Positions 25,494-35,025 of a DNA stretch of 64,000 bases are shown piece by piece. The translations under genes were made by a program, and so were the position numbers. The notes beneath the pieces are model-generated. The model saw only the letters and a program-made list of their open reading frames with translations, searched no databases and was not told the DNA's origin. Position 1 is the first letter of the stretch, and each line of letters opens with the position of its first letter. Source of the stretch: Novosphingobium sp. (lineage in GTDB: Bacteria > Pseudomonadota > Alphaproteobacteria > Sphingomonadales > Sphingomonadaceae); contig NZ_JAIEPN010000068.1 of the NCBI RefSeq assembly GCF_019748365.1, forward strand, positions 20,478-84,477, in the 5' to 3' direction.

Positions 25494-26516
25494 TCAGGGG
25501 GCTGCGTCGAAGCTTGGGACCGGCTTGTCCTTCCACGCTTTTGCCACCACCGCGAGATTGTTGGCGTGGGCATCGCGATAGGGCCACCAGAGGCTGACAT
25601 CGCCGCGCTTGATCGCATCGCCGACGAAGCTGGCGAGCGGCTGTTTCTGGAAATCGGCGTCGTGCGAATGCTCGACCAGCGCGCGGATATAGGCGCGCGT
25701 CGTGTCGATCAGGCCGAGTCCGTAGCCGCCGGCCGCGATCACCGCGGGATTGCCATGGTTGGGCAGGATCTTCGTGAAGCCCCAGCCGCGCATGGCACCC
25801 AGCGCCGCGTATTGCTGCGGGATCGAGTCCGGCTCGGCCACAAAAGTCGCGGTGTCTTCCAGCGTATCGCCGGCGAGGAGCAGCTTGTCGTCCGGCAGTT
25901 CGATCACGAGGCCGTCGGCGGAGTGGATCGCGACCGGGTGGAGTTTGACCTGCACGCCACCGATCATCAGCGTCACCACGCTGTCGTTCGCAATCCCGAC
26001 GTTCGGCAGGATCAGCGGGCGGATGGCGGGAGGGCCTTCCTCGGTGCCGGCCTCGATCGCGGCACGCTTCACGGTGAGTTTCACCCGGGTCGCCTCGGTC
26101 GCGATGCGCATGCTGTCGGCATAGACCACGTTGCCGCCGATGTGATCGAGGTGCCAGTGGCTGGTGGCAAGGATGAAGCGCTTCACACCGGCCTTGGTGA
26201 GCCAATCGCGCACCCACTGCGCCGAGGCGGGATCGGTGAAAGTGTCGTAGACCAGCGCCGTATCGCCGTCATGAATGGCGTAAGTCGCGACGCCAACGAA
26301 GATCGCGCCGAGATCGGGCCAGCGGCGTGGGCCCGGCGGCACCGAGGCTTCTTCCGGGCGCCCCTGATAGAAGGCGGTGAGGTGATCGTTGATCGCGATT
26401 GCGCGGACAGCATGTGCTGCATCCTGCGCGGCGGCCGGCGAAACGTGCGCGAGGCACGATGCGGCAAATGCGAAAACTGCCACAGATTTGATCAAGATAC
26501 TTCCGCCTGTGCTCAT
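25494..26516 (-). CDS. Exported metallo-beta-lactamase-fold hydrolase
   Basis: A 340-residue protein with a signal peptide (about 10-31, KSVAVFAFAASCLAHVSPAAA). The zinc motif is in ATSHWHLDHIGGN. Later metal ligands are suggested by HSADGLVIELPD, LLAGDTLEDT and LPNHGNP, as in the MBL superfamily. The ~80 C-terminal residues (ALVEHSHDADFQKQPL..., DVSLWWPYRDAHANNL) form an extra helical region. It may be a lactonase, a beta-lactamase-like or another hydrolase; the substrate is unknown. It is convergent with cckA, six bases apart. The ATG at 26516 is chosen because it gives a proper signal peptide. Confidence 0.88.
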   Translation of the reverse strand: MSTGGSILIKSVAVFAFAASCLAHVSPAAAQDAAHAVRAIAINDHLTAFYQGRPEEASVPPGPRRWPDLGAIFVGVATYAIHDGDTALVYDTFTDPASAQWVRDWLTKAGVKRFILATSHWHLDHIGGNVVYADSMRIATEATRVKLTVKRAAIEAGTEEGPPAIRPLILPNVGIANDSVVTLMIGGVQVKLHPVAIHSADGLVIELPDDKLLLAGDTLEDTATFVAEPDSIPQQYAALGAMRGWGFTKILPNHGNPAVIAAGGYGLGLIDTTRAYIRALVEHSHDADFQKQPLASFVGDAIKRGDVSLWWPYRDAHANNLAVVAKAWKDKPVPSFDAAP

Positions 26517-26663
26517 GGTTTGATCATGGTGCGCTGCAGCACAGATTAGGGGTGCCCCAATGTCTGTCAATCTTGCTTGCCGGTTTACCACCAATCTGTT
26601 CGTTTCTTGTCATAAGCGCGTGGTATTTTCGAATTGGCGCGATTCGAAAAAGATTGGTTTACC

Positions 26664-29270
26664 ATGCGTTTAACATCTGTTCTGGTCCTGCTTTTTGCAG
26701 GATGTGCCACTGTGTCCGCTGCTCCGGCAACAGCCGCCGAAGTGCCCAAGCGCATCTACATCGCGCCTGATGACCACACCGACTACATGTGGTCTGCGAG
26801 TGCCGAAGCCTATTCCGACTATTTCCCCCGCGCGCTCGATGCCTATCTTGATCAAATCGATGCGACTGCGATGCTCCCGCCCGACCAGCAGGCCCGCTGG
26901 AACACCGACGGCTCGCTGTGGATGTGGGAATATGAGCGCCAGCGGACGCCGGCGCAGATGCAGCGACTGATGAACCGCGTGCGCGACGGGCACATCTCGA
27001 TGCCGCTCAACACCCTCGTCGAAGTGCGCGGATCGATGCCGCTCGAAGCGCAGCTGCGCGACATGTACTACGCTGGCCGTCTGGAGCGCCGTTTTGGTGT
27101 GCGTTTCACGCTCGGCATTGCGATGGAGAACCAGACCCAGCCGCTGGGCCTGGGCTCGGTCTTTGCCGGCGCCGGCGCGCTCTACAGCTGGAGGGGCGTC
27201 TGCGCCTGCGCGACGCAAGTGACGGCCTCGGGGCAGCGGCTCAACCCGGCCTACTGGTGGACCGGGCCCGACGGCTCGCGCCTGCTCACCAAATGGATGT
27301 CGCTCGAACACCGGCTTCCCTCGGCGGTGGACGCAAACGGCAACCAGGGCCCGGGCGGCTATGCCGAGGCGCGCTATCCGCGTGAAGTGGTGCCGTTTGT
27401 CACGAGCGATGCCACCTTCCGCAGCCATTGGCCCTACGATGTGATCGGGCTGATCGGGCAGGGCTGGGACGATGCCGAACAGATCGTGCCGCTGAGCGAC
27501 CGGGTGAACAGCTTCCCGGCCGTCGCGCAGGATCTTTCCGATGCCGACCGCCGCGTGATCGTCTCCAACACCGAGGACTTCTTCCGCGATTTCGAGAAGA
27601 CCTATGGCGCCACGCTGCCATCCGAACAGGTGAGCTATGGCAACGAGTGGGAACTCGCGCTGGCCTCGATTGCCGAGAAATCGGCGCGTGTGCGGCGCGC
27701 GATCGAGAAACTGCGCAGCGCCGAGGCCATGGCAACCGTGGTCGCCTTGCAGGATCCGGCCTTCCTGAGCGGTCGCGATGCCGCGCGCGATGCGGCATGG
27801 CGCTCGGTGGGGCTGTTCTTCGAGCACGACATCGTGGGCGGCGGCGTTATCGGCGATGGTGCGCGGATCGTCTTCCAGGAAGCGCAAGTCGCCACGATCG
27901 AGCGCTACGTCGATACGCTGCTCGCCGATGCGTCGGCGAGGATGAGCCAGTTGGTGCCCGGCACGACTGCAGGCAGGCGCTTCTTTGTGTTCAATGCGCT
28001 CGGCTATTCGCGCACCGCGCCGGCCGAAGTGCCCTATCCCGGCACGGGGCCTTTCAGCGTTGTCGTCGCGGGCACAACCACTCCCCTGCCGGCAGAAGCG
28101 ATCGGTTCCGGTTCCGAGCGGCGCATCCGCTTTCTTGCAACATCGGTGCCTTCGATCGGCTACCGGCTTTACGACATTCGCGATGTCGCTGCGTCGTCCG
28201 CATTGCCTGATACGGCGCGCTTTGAAGGCGGCGTGCTGATCACCTCGCGCTACCGGATCGTCATGGACGGGCGCGGTGCGATCCAGTCGCTGGTCGAGCC
28301 GGGGCGCGCCGGGCGCGAATGGGTGCGGCCTGACGGCGGCCGTGCGCTCAACGATCTGGGCGAGGGGGCCGGCACGGTCGTGCTCGAATCGAACGGCCCG
28401 GTTTCGGCCACTTTGCGTGCCGACATCGATGGGCCGCAGCCGCGCACGGTGCGCCTGACGGTCTATGCCGGCTCGGGCCGGATCGATCTCGAGAACCGGA
28501 TTGCCGCCGGGTTCAATGATCTGAAGACCTACAGCTTCCCCTTCGCGATCGACAGGCCGCTGGTGCGGCATGAGGAAGTGGGCGCGGTGATTCCGGCCCG
28601 CCAGGCCGCTTCGGGCGGGCTCAGCACGCGCACGCAGAACACGCTCTACGAGTGGCTCACGCTGGGCCACTTTGCCGACATGACATCGGGCAGCGGTCGG
28701 GATGGCGTCACGCTCTCCAACAGCGATGCCTATTTCATGCGGCTGGGTACGTCCGATCCGCATCGGCTGGATATCACGACTCCGCGGATCGATGTGCTGG
28801 CTGGCGGTCGGATCAACGGGCTCGGCCTCCCCGGCCAAGGGGGCGATACCCAGTTCCTCCATCGCTTCTCGCTGCTGCCGCACGCCGCCTACAACCAGAA
28901 CATCGCGATGCGGTTTGCGCTTGAGGCGCAGAATCCGTTTGTGACGGGGCCGGCGACCGGGCCGCTCAAGGGCGCGCTGCTTGCCTCGAAAGCGTGGAGC
29001 CTGCTTTCCCCAAATTCCGCCCAGGCGCTGGTCTGGGCGGTCAAGCCTGCCGAGGAAGGGATCGGGGCTGGGGTGATCGTGCGGCTGTGGAACCAGAACC
29101 GGCTGCCGGTGACGGCGGGCCTGCGCCTCCAGCAACGCTATACGGCCGCCACGATCCAGCGTACCACGAGCATCGAGACCGACGTCGCGGCGGATGATCC
29201 GGTCGCGATGCCAGATCCCACCGCACTGCGCGGCAACCAGATCGGGACCTTCCGAATCAAGCTTCCCTGA
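26664..29270 (+). CDS. GH38-like glycoside hydrolase, probable lipoprotein
   Basis: An 868-residue exported protein. It starts MRLTSVLVLLFAGCATVSAA, whose FAGC resembles a lipobox, so it is probably anchored through Cys14. The N-terminal domain begins RIYIAPDDHTDYMWSASAEAY, a variant of the metal-binding H-x-D-x-x-W start of GH38 alpha-mannosidases. It continues with a (beta/alpha) region and the IGQGWDDAEQIV block. A beta-sandwich C-terminal half follows (LFFEHDIVGGGVIGDGARIVFQEAQV helix bundle, then LITSRYRIVMDGRGAIQSLVEPG, typical of GH38 C-domains). The length is normal for GH38. It stands alone upstream of recA with no sugar-utilisation genes beside it, so its target glycan is unknown. 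An ATG at 26634 would put ten polar residues ahead of the signal peptide and is not preferred. Confidence 0.75.
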   Translation: MRLTSVLVLLFAGCATVSAAPATAAEVPKRIYIAPDDHTDYMWSASAEAYSDYFPRALDAYLDQIDATAMLPPDQQARWNTDGSLWMWEYERQRTPAQMQRLMNRVRDGHISMPLNTLVEVRGSMPLEAQLRDMYYAGRLERRFGVRFTLGIAMENQTQPLGLGSVFAGAGALYSWRGVCACATQVTASGQRLNPAYWWTGPDGSRLLTKWMSLEHRLPSAVDANGNQGPGGYAEARYPREVVPFVTSDATFRSHWPYDVIGLIGQGWDDAEQIVPLSDRVNSFPAVAQDLSDADRRVIVSNTEDFFRDFEKTYGATLPSEQVSYGNEWELALASIAEKSARVRRAIEKLRSAEAMATVVALQDPAFLSGRDAARDAAWRSVGLFFEHDIVGGGVIGDGARIVFQEAQVATIERYVDTLLADASARMSQLVPGTTAGRRFFVFNALGYSRTAPAEVPYPGTGPFSVVVAGTTTPLPAEAIGSGSERRIRFLATSVPSIGYRLYDIRDVAASSALPDTARFEGGVLITSRYRIVMDGRGAIQSLVEPGRAGREWVRPDGGRALNDLGEGAGTVVLESNGPVSATLRADIDGPQPRTVRLTVYAGSGRIDLENRIAAGFNDLKTYSFPFAIDRPLVRHEEVGAVIPARQAASGGLSTRTQNTLYEWLTLGHFADMTSGSGRDGVTLSNSDAYFMRLGTSDPHRLDITTPRIDVLAGGRINGLGLPGQGGDTQFLHRFSLLPHAAYNQNIAMRFALEAQNPFVTGPATGPLKGALLASKAWSLLSPNSAQALVWAVKPAEEGIGAGVIVRLWNQNRLPVTAGLRLQQRYTAATIQRTTSIETDVAADDPVAMPDPTALRGNQIGTFRIKLP

Positions 29271-29396
29271 TAATTTTTTTGCACCGTTTAGGCGAGATCT
29301 GGCCTGTGCGGTGATGGAAACCGGTCTTGCGCGCGGAAATTCCTTTGGAATATCCGTGATGTGAGACCGGTTTCTGCCGATTTTGCAAGGAACGCC

Positions 29397-29411
29397 GTTC
29401 CCCTCTTGTTC
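29397..29411 (+). promoter_or_regulatory. LexA SOS box of recA
   Basis: GTTCCCCTCTTGTTC is an exact match to the alphaproteobacterial LexA site GTTC-N7-GTTC. It lies 73 bases upstream of the preferred recA start and overlaps the candidate -35 element, as expected for a repressor that blocks RNA polymerase. Overlapping inverted repeats GGAAC-GCC-GTTCC and TTGTTC-N5-GAACAA add further symmetry. Confidence 0.85.
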
Positions 29412-29434
29412 CAACAGAACAAAATGGGTACAAG
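29406..29434 (+). promoter_or_regulatory. Candidate recA promoter
   Basis: TTGTTC (29406-29411), a 17-base spacer and TACAAG (29429-29434) fit a sigma-70-type promoter moderately well. The -35 element lies within the second half of the LexA box. Start of transcription would fall near 29441. Confidence 0.45.
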
Positions 29435-29484
29435 GCTGGTGTTGACGGTTCATGTCAGCCATCTCTAGCAAGGGGAAGCAAGCC

Positions 29485-30555
29485 ATGGCGGCGCAGTTGA
29501 AGCTTATCCAGGAAGGCAAAGACAAGGACATGGATCGTCAGAAAGCGCTCGATGCAGCGCTCGCACAGATCGACAAGGCATTCGGCAAGGGCTCGGCCAT
29601 GCGGCTGGGCTCGAAACAGACCATGCAGGTCGAGGCGATCTCGACCGGTTCGCTCGGGCTCGATATCGCGCTCGGTGTGGGCGGACTGCCGCGTGGGCGC
29701 GTGATCGAGGTCTACGGGCCGGAAAGCTCGGGCAAGACGACGCTCGCGCTCCACGTGATCGCAGAGGCGCAGAAGACGGGCGGCACCGCTGCCTTCGTCG
29801 ATGCCGAGCATGCGCTTGATCCGGTCTATGCCAAGAAGCTGGGCGTCAACATCGACGAACTGATCGTTTCGCAGCCCGACACTGGCGAGCAGGCGCTGGA
29901 GATCGTCGATACGCTGGTGCGTTCGAACGCGATCGACGTGCTCGTGGTCGACTCGGTCGCCGCGCTGGTGCCCCGTGCGGAAATCGAAGGCGAGATGGGC
30001 GATAGCCATGTGGGCCTTCAGGCGCGCCTCATGTCGCAGAGCCTGCGCAAGCTGACCGGCTCGATCAGCCGCTCGCGCTGTATGGTGATCTTCATCAACC
30101 AGCTGCGCATGAAGATCGGCGTGATGTACGGCAACCCGGAGACGACGACGGGCGGTAACGCGCTCAAGTTCTATGCCTCGGTCCGCCTCGATATCCGCCG
30201 CACCGGCCAGATCAAGGACCGCGACGATATCGTTGGCAACGCCACCCGCGTGAAGGTCGTCAAGAACAAGGTCGCCCCGCCGTTCAAGCAGGTCGAGTTC
30301 GACATCATGTACGGCGAGGGCATTTCGAAGATCGGCGAGATTCTCGATCTCGGCGTCAAGGCCGGGGTCGTCGAGAAGTCGGGCGCCTGGTTCAGCTACG
30401 ATTCGATCCGGATCGGGCAGGGCCGCGAGAACGCCAAGAACTACCTGCGCGAAAATCGTGAACTTTGCGACAAGTTGGAAGCCGCGATCCGCGGCCAGAC
30501 CGACAAGGTCGCCGAAGGGCTGATGGCTGGTCCGGACGCGGACGACGACATCTGA
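29485..30555 (+). CDS. recA: Recombinase A
   Basis: The DNA strand-exchange protein and co-protease for LexA. Starting at [20 protein letters not shown] it has 356 residues, the normal length. Walker A is [10 protein letters not shown], Walker B LLVVDS-like ([13 protein letters not shown]), followed by loop L1 [19 protein letters not shown] and loop L2 [30 protein letters not shown]. The tail is acidic (AGPDADDDI). I prefer the ATG at 29485, with AAGGGGA about eight bases upstream, over the ATG at 29452, which would add eleven residues. SOS regulation is indicated by the upstream GTTC-N7-GTTC box, and an intrinsic terminator follows 54 bases downstream. Confidence 0.98.
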   Translation: MAAQLKLIQEGKDKDMDRQKALDAALAQIDKAFGKGSAMRLGSKQTMQVEAISTGSLGLDIALGVGGLPRGRVIEVYGPESSGKTTLALHVIAEAQKTGGTAAFVDAEHALDPVYAKKLGVNIDELIVSQPDTGEQALEIVDTLVRSNAIDVLVVDSVAALVPRAEIEGEMGDSHVGLQARLMSQSLRKLTGSISRSRCMVIFINQLRMKIGVMYGNPETTTGGNALKFYASVRLDIRRTGQIKDRDDIVGNATRVKVVKNKVAPPFKQVEFDIMYGEGISKIGEILDLGVKAGVVEKSGAWFSYDSIRIGQGRENAKNYLRENRELCDKLEAAIRGQTDKVAEGLMAGPDADDDI

Positions 30556-30609
30556 TCCTTCAGGCGGCGGGCCCCCTCTATCCCCCCGCACCCTGCCGCC
30601 AGTCCAAAG

Positions 30610-30644
30610 ACCGGCGCGTTCCCCGGAAGGAACGCGCCGGTTTT
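30610..30644 (+). terminator. Intrinsic terminator of recA
   Basis: A perfect 13-bp stem (ACCGGCGCGTTCC pairing with GGAACGCGCCGGT) around the loop ccggaa, ending in TTTT. This is the clearest Rho-independent terminator in the window. Confidence 0.9.
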
Positions 30645-30769
30645 GGCTTGAGGGGTGGAGGGAAGGGCGCTCGCAGGCATCGTGGTGTCAAATCGATTGT
30701 TCTTCGGCTTCCCTGCCTCGCGGAAAACACCTAGCTTGCGGCCAAGACCAAACACGGGAAGGAAGCCTG

Positions 30770-31396
30770 ATGTCGATCATCCTCCATCACCTCAACAACA
30801 GCCGCTCACAGCGCATCCTCTGGATGCTGGAGGAGCTGGGCGTTCCCTATGAACTGAAGCACTATCAACGCGATGCGGAGACCAACCTGGCGCCGCCGGA
30901 ACTGAAGGCGGTGCACCCGCTCGGCAAGTCGCCGCTGCTTGAGGTTGATGGGCGGGTGATCGAGGAATCGGGGGCGATCGTGCAGTATCTGTGCGACACT
31001 TATGGCGACGGCAAATGGCAGCCCGCGCCGGGCACCGACGATGCGCTGCGGCACAACGAACTGATGCACTTCGCCGAGGGCTCGGTGATGACCCCGATCC
31101 TGCTCAACCTCTACGTCTCGCGGCTTGGCGATGCGGGGGCACCGCTGCGTCCGCGCATCGATGAGCAGCTTGCTGCCCACTTCGGCTATCTTGAACAGAT
31201 CCTGCGTCCTTCGGGCCACTTCATCGGCGATGACTGGACCGGTGCGGATGTCATGCTGAGTTTCCCCGCCGAAGTCGTGGTCATGCAGGGCATGAGCGCG
31301 GCTTACCCGAAGCTTGCCGCTTTCGTCGCGGCGATCCACGCGCGGCCCGCGTGGCAGGCAGCGCGCGCCAAGGCTGGTCCCTATTTCGCAACCTGA
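30770..31396 (+). CDS. Glutathione S-transferase
   Basis: A 208-residue two-domain GST. The thioredoxin-like N-terminal domain begins SIILHHLNNSRSQRILWMLEEL, with the catalytic Ser/Asn region near residues 9-12. The glutathione-binding VHPLGKSPLLEVDGRVIEESGAIVQYL segment follows. The helical C-terminal domain carries the FIGDDWTGADVML capping motif. It resembles bacterial zeta/beta-type detoxifying enzymes; the substrate is unknown. A GGAAGGAAG sequence lies just before the ATG. Confidence 0.93.
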   Translation: MSIILHHLNNSRSQRILWMLEELGVPYELKHYQRDAETNLAPPELKAVHPLGKSPLLEVDGRVIEESGAIVQYLCDTYGDGKWQPAPGTDDALRHNELMHFAEGSVMTPILLNLYVSRLGDAGAPLRPRIDEQLAAHFGYLEQILRPSGHFIGDDWTGADVMLSFPAEVVVMQGMSAAYPKLAAFVAAIHARPAWQAARAKAGPYFAT

Positions 31397-31453
31397 CCGG
31401 TTTTGCCCGATTAACGCTTGCCGGGTGGGCCACCGAGGCATAGCCTGCATGGC

Positions 31454-32278
31454 ATGACGGGTGCGCAAGAGTGGCAAGGCCGGGTCGGCCAGAATTGGGC
31501 GGCAGAGTGGGAGCGGACCGACCGCAGCTTTGCCGCGCTTACGCCCTATCTTCTGGAGGCTATCGCGGCCGAACCCGGCAAGCGGGTGATCGATGTGGGC
31601 TGCGGCGCGGGCGAGCTTTCGCTGGCGGTTGCTGCTGCCCGGCCCGAAGCCCAGGTGACCGGCGTCGACATCTCCGGGGAATTGATCGAGGCGGCGCGGA
31701 ACCGTTCGGCAGGGCTTGGCAACCTCGCCTTCACGGTGGCGGATGCTGCCACGTGGCAGGCAGATGGCGCAGCGCCCGATCTCTATATCTCGCGGCACGG
31801 CGTGATGTTCTTTACTGATCCGCCCGCCGCCTTTGCTCATTTGTCGGCCAAGGCCGCGCCGGGCGCGCGGATGGTGTTTTCCTGCTTCCGCCCCGCTGCG
31901 GAAAACCCCTGGGCGATGGACATCGCGCGGTTGCTGCCGCCTGCCAAGCCTGCGCCCGCGCTCGAATTTCCACCGGGGCCGTTCGCTTTTGCCGAGCCCG
32001 ATCATATGCGGCGCTGCCTCAAGGGCTGGCGCGACATCGAGTTCAAGCCCCTCGACTTTGCCTACGTCGCGGGATCGGGGACCAATCCGGTTGCGGATGC
32101 GCTCTCGTTCTTCAGCCGGATCGGCCCGGCCGCAGCGGCCATCCGCATCCTGCCGGATCAGGCACGCGCGGCCTTCGAGCGGGGGCTGCTGGAGCTTGTC
32201 CAATCGCGCAGCGTTGGCGGGCGGGTCTGTTTTCCCGCGGCCGCCTGGCTGGTGACGGCGACCGCCGACAACACCTGA
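31454..32278 (+). CDS. Class I SAM-dependent methyltransferase
   Basis: A 274-residue methyltransferase of the UbiE/COQ5-like (Methyltransf_25) type. SAM motif I is VIDVGCGAGELSLAVAAA at about residues 46-63, motif II contains VTGVDISGELIEAARN, and motif III region is PDLYISRHGVMFFTDPPAAF. The C-terminal third (ADALSFFSRIGPAAAAIRILPD) resembles family members acting on small molecules or cofactors. The start at 31454 is an ATG; a TTG at 31418 would be in frame but adds an atypical stretch. Target unknown. Confidence 0.88.
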   Translation: MTGAQEWQGRVGQNWAAEWERTDRSFAALTPYLLEAIAAEPGKRVIDVGCGAGELSLAVAAARPEAQVTGVDISGELIEAARNRSAGLGNLAFTVADAATWQADGAAPDLYISRHGVMFFTDPPAAFAHLSAKAAPGARMVFSCFRPAAENPWAMDIARLLPPAKPAPALEFPPGPFAFAEPDHMRRCLKGWRDIEFKPLDFAYVAGSGTNPVADALSFFSRIGPAAAAIRILPDQARAAFERGLLELVQSRSVGGRVCFPAAAWLVTATADNT

Positions 32279-32373
32279 GAATCGGGATCTGACCCATCCA
32301 TGATGGGGACAAGCGCACGCGCAGGGCCGAAACGTGCTTGTTCCGCGCCGAGGCCTCGCCTAATCGGCATGGC

Positions 32374-35025
32374 ATGACTTCGACGAACGAAATCCGCCGG
32401 TCCTTCCTCGACTACTTCGGCTCCGCCGGGCACGAGATAGTGCCTTCCGCGCCGCTGGTGCCGTACAACGACCCGACGCTGATGTTCACCAATGCGGGCA
32501 TGGTCCCGTTCAAGAACGTGTTCACCGGGCTCGAGACGCGGGCGACCAAGCGGGCGACCTCATCGCAGAAGTGCGTTCGCGCCGGTGGCAAGCACAACGA
32601 TCTCGACAACGTGGGCTACACCGCGCGGCACCACACGTTCTTCGAGATGCTCGGCAATTTCTCGTTCGGCGACTACTTCAAGGATCAGGCGATCACCCAT
32701 GCCTGGACCCTGCTGACGCGCGAATGGGGGCTGCCCAAGGACAAGCTGCTGGTCACGGTCTATCACACCGACGACGAAGCGTTCGGCCTGTGGAAGAAGA
32801 TCGCGGGCCTTTCGGACGACCGCATCATCCGCATTCCGACTTCGGACAACTTCTGGTCGATGGGCGATACGGGGCCGTGCGGGCCGTGCTCGGAGATCTT
32901 CTACGATCACGGCGATCATATCTTCGGCGGGCCTCCGGGATCGCCGGACGAGGATGGCGACCGCTTCATCGAGATCTGGAACCTTGTGTTCATGCAGTTC
33001 GAGCAGGCCGCCGACGGCACCCGCACGAACCTGCCGAGCCCCAGCATCGATACCGGCATGGGCATCGAACGCATCGCCGCGGTGCTGCAGGGCGAGCATG
33101 ACAACTACGACACCGACACCTTCCGCGCGCTGATCGCGGCGTCGGAAAGCCTGACCGGCACCAAGGCCGAAGGTGAGAGCCGCGCGAGCCACCGCGTGAT
33201 CGCGGACCATCTGCGCTCGTCGAGCTTCCTGCTGGCCGATGGCGTGCTGCCGAGCAATGAGGGCCGCGGCTATGTGCTGCGCCGGATCATGCGCCGGGCG
33301 ATGCGCCACGCGCACCTGCTGGGCGCGAGGGAGCCCTTGATGCACCGGCTGGTGGGTTCGCTCGTCACCGAAATGGGCCAGGCGTTCCCTGAACTGGGCC
33401 GCGCGCAGCCGCTGGTCGAAGAGACCTTGCTGCGCGAGGAAGTGCAGTTCCGCCGCACGCTGGCGAACGGGCTCAAGCTGCTCGACGAGGAAGCAGGCGA
33501 TCTGGGCGAGGGCGACAGCCTGCCCGGTGCGACGGCGTTCAAGCTCTATGACACCTACGGTTTCCCATATGACCTGACCGAAGACGCTCTGCGCGCGCGC
33601 GGGGTGAGCGTCGACCGCGCCGGATTTGAAGCGGCCATGGCGCAGCAGAAGGCGGCGGCACGCGCGGCGTGGAAGGGCTCCGGTCAGACCGCTGACAGCG
33701 AAGTATGGTTCGACATCGCCGAGCGCGAGGGCGCGACCGAGTTCACCGGCTACACCGCCAATATCGGCGAGGGCGTCGTCGTTGCGCTGGTCAAGGGCGG
33801 CAAGGAAGTGGCTGAGGCGGGGGCGGGCGAAACCGTCACCGTGATCACCAACCAGACCCCGTTCTACGCCGAAAGCGGCGGTCAGATGGGCGATGCCGGC
33901 ACGATCAGCACTGTCGAGGGCCTGCGCATTGCGGTGAACGATACCGCCAAGCCGCTGGGGCGCCTGCATGCGCATCAGGGCACGGTCGAGGCCGGCTCCG
34001 TCAAGGTCGGCGATGCGGTGCAGCTGGCCATCGACGTTGCACGGCGCGATGCGACGCGCGCGAACCATTCGGCGACGCACTTGCTGCACGAGGCACTGCG
34101 CCGGCGGCTCGGCGCGCATGTGACGCAGAAGGGCTCGATGGTTTCGGCCGATCGGCTGCGCTTCGACTTCTCGCACCCGGCGGCGCTGACCGCGGACGAC
34201 ATTGCGGCGGTCGAGGATGAAGTGAACGCCGAGATCCTGGCCAATGCGCCGGTGACGACGCGCCTCATGAGCCCCGAGGACGCGATTGCGGCCGGTGCCA
34301 TGGCGCTGTTTGGCGAGAAGTATGGCGACGAAGTGCGCGTGCTGAGCATGGGCACGGGAGCAAAGCCTTACTCGGTCGAACTATGCGGCGGCACCCACGT
34401 GCGTGCGCTCGGCGATATCGGCTTGTTGCGTGTGGTGAGCGAAAGCGCGGTGTCTTCAGGCGTGCGGCGCATCGAGGCGCTGACCGGGGCAGGCGCGCGG
34501 GCCTATCTGGTGGGCCGCGAGGAAGCGCTGCGGCGCACGGCCGGCCTGCTGCGCGCTTCGCCCGATGAAGTGGAAGCGCGCGTGGCAGCGCTGGTCGATG
34601 AACGGCGCAAGCTGGAGCGCGAACTGGCCGAGGCAAAGAAGGCGCTGGCACTGGCCGGTGCATCGGGCGGCGGCACGGCGGCGGCTCCGGCGGATGAGCA
34701 GGTCGGCGGCGTGACGTTCTCGGGTCAGGTGCTCGAAGGCATGGATCCCAAGGAACTGCGCGGGCTGCTTGATCAGGCGAAGACGCGCATGGGCTCGGGC
34801 GTCGCAGTGATCGTGGCGGTCAACGAAGGCAAGGCGAGCATCGCGGCTGCCGTGACCGAGGATCTTGTCGGCAAGGTCAGCGCAGTCGATCTGGTGCGCG
34901 CGGGCGTCGAGGCTCTGGGCGGCAAGGGCGGCGGCGGGCGGCCGGACATGGCGCAGGGCGGCGGTCCGGATGGCGCCAAGGCGGCCGAGGCGATTGCAGC
35001 GGCGAAGGGTGTGCTTGGGGCCTAG
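32374..35025 (+). CDS. alaS: Alanine--tRNA ligase
   Basis: This 883-residue class II synthetase charges tRNA-Ala. The catalytic core starts [24 protein letters not shown], with class II motifs in [29 protein letters not shown] and [16 protein letters not shown]. The editing domain carries [16 protein letters not shown] and the C-terminal zinc ligand in CGGTHV. It ends in the DHHA1/C-Ala domain with the [16 protein letters not shown] motif. The start at 32374 is the ATG giving the standard N-terminus. Its stop overlaps by four bases the end of the convergent antiporter gene. Confidence 0.98.
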   Translation: MTSTNEIRRSFLDYFGSAGHEIVPSAPLVPYNDPTLMFTNAGMVPFKNVFTGLETRATKRATSSQKCVRAGGKHNDLDNVGYTARHHTFFEMLGNFSFGDYFKDQAITHAWTLLTREWGLPKDKLLVTVYHTDDEAFGLWKKIAGLSDDRIIRIPTSDNFWSMGDTGPCGPCSEIFYDHGDHIFGGPPGSPDEDGDRFIEIWNLVFMQFEQAADGTRTNLPSPSIDTGMGIERIAAVLQGEHDNYDTDTFRALIAASESLTGTKAEGESRASHRVIADHLRSSSFLLADGVLPSNEGRGYVLRRIMRRAMRHAHLLGAREPLMHRLVGSLVTEMGQAFPELGRAQPLVEETLLREEVQFRRTLANGLKLLDEEAGDLGEGDSLPGATAFKLYDTYGFPYDLTEDALRARGVSVDRAGFEAAMAQQKAAARAAWKGSGQTADSEVWFDIAEREGATEFTGYTANIGEGVVVALVKGGKEVAEAGAGETVTVITNQTPFYAESGGQMGDAGTISTVEGLRIAVNDTAKPLGRLHAHQGTVEAGSVKVGDAVQLAIDVARRDATRANHSATHLLHEALRRRLGAHVTQKGSMVSADRLRFDFSHPAALTADDIAAVEDEVNAEILANAPVTTRLMSPEDAIAAGAMALFGEKYGDEVRVLSMGTGAKPYSVELCGGTHVRALGDIGLLRVVSESAVSSGVRRIEALTGAGARAYLVGREEALRRTAGLLRASPDEVEARVAALVDERRKLERELAEAKKALALAGASGGGTAAAPADEQVGGVTFSGQVLEGMDPKELRGLLDQAKTRMGSGVAVIVAVNEGKASIAAAVTEDLVGKVSAVDLVRAGVEALGGKGGGGRPDMAQGGGPDGAKAAEAIAAAKGVLGA

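Noticed and set aside
26670..29531. 953-codon minus-strand frame opposite the GH38-like gene and the recA start
   Set aside because: It covers a well-supported plus-strand gene and the recA control region; the translation is Arg/His/Gly-rich as expected for a shadow.
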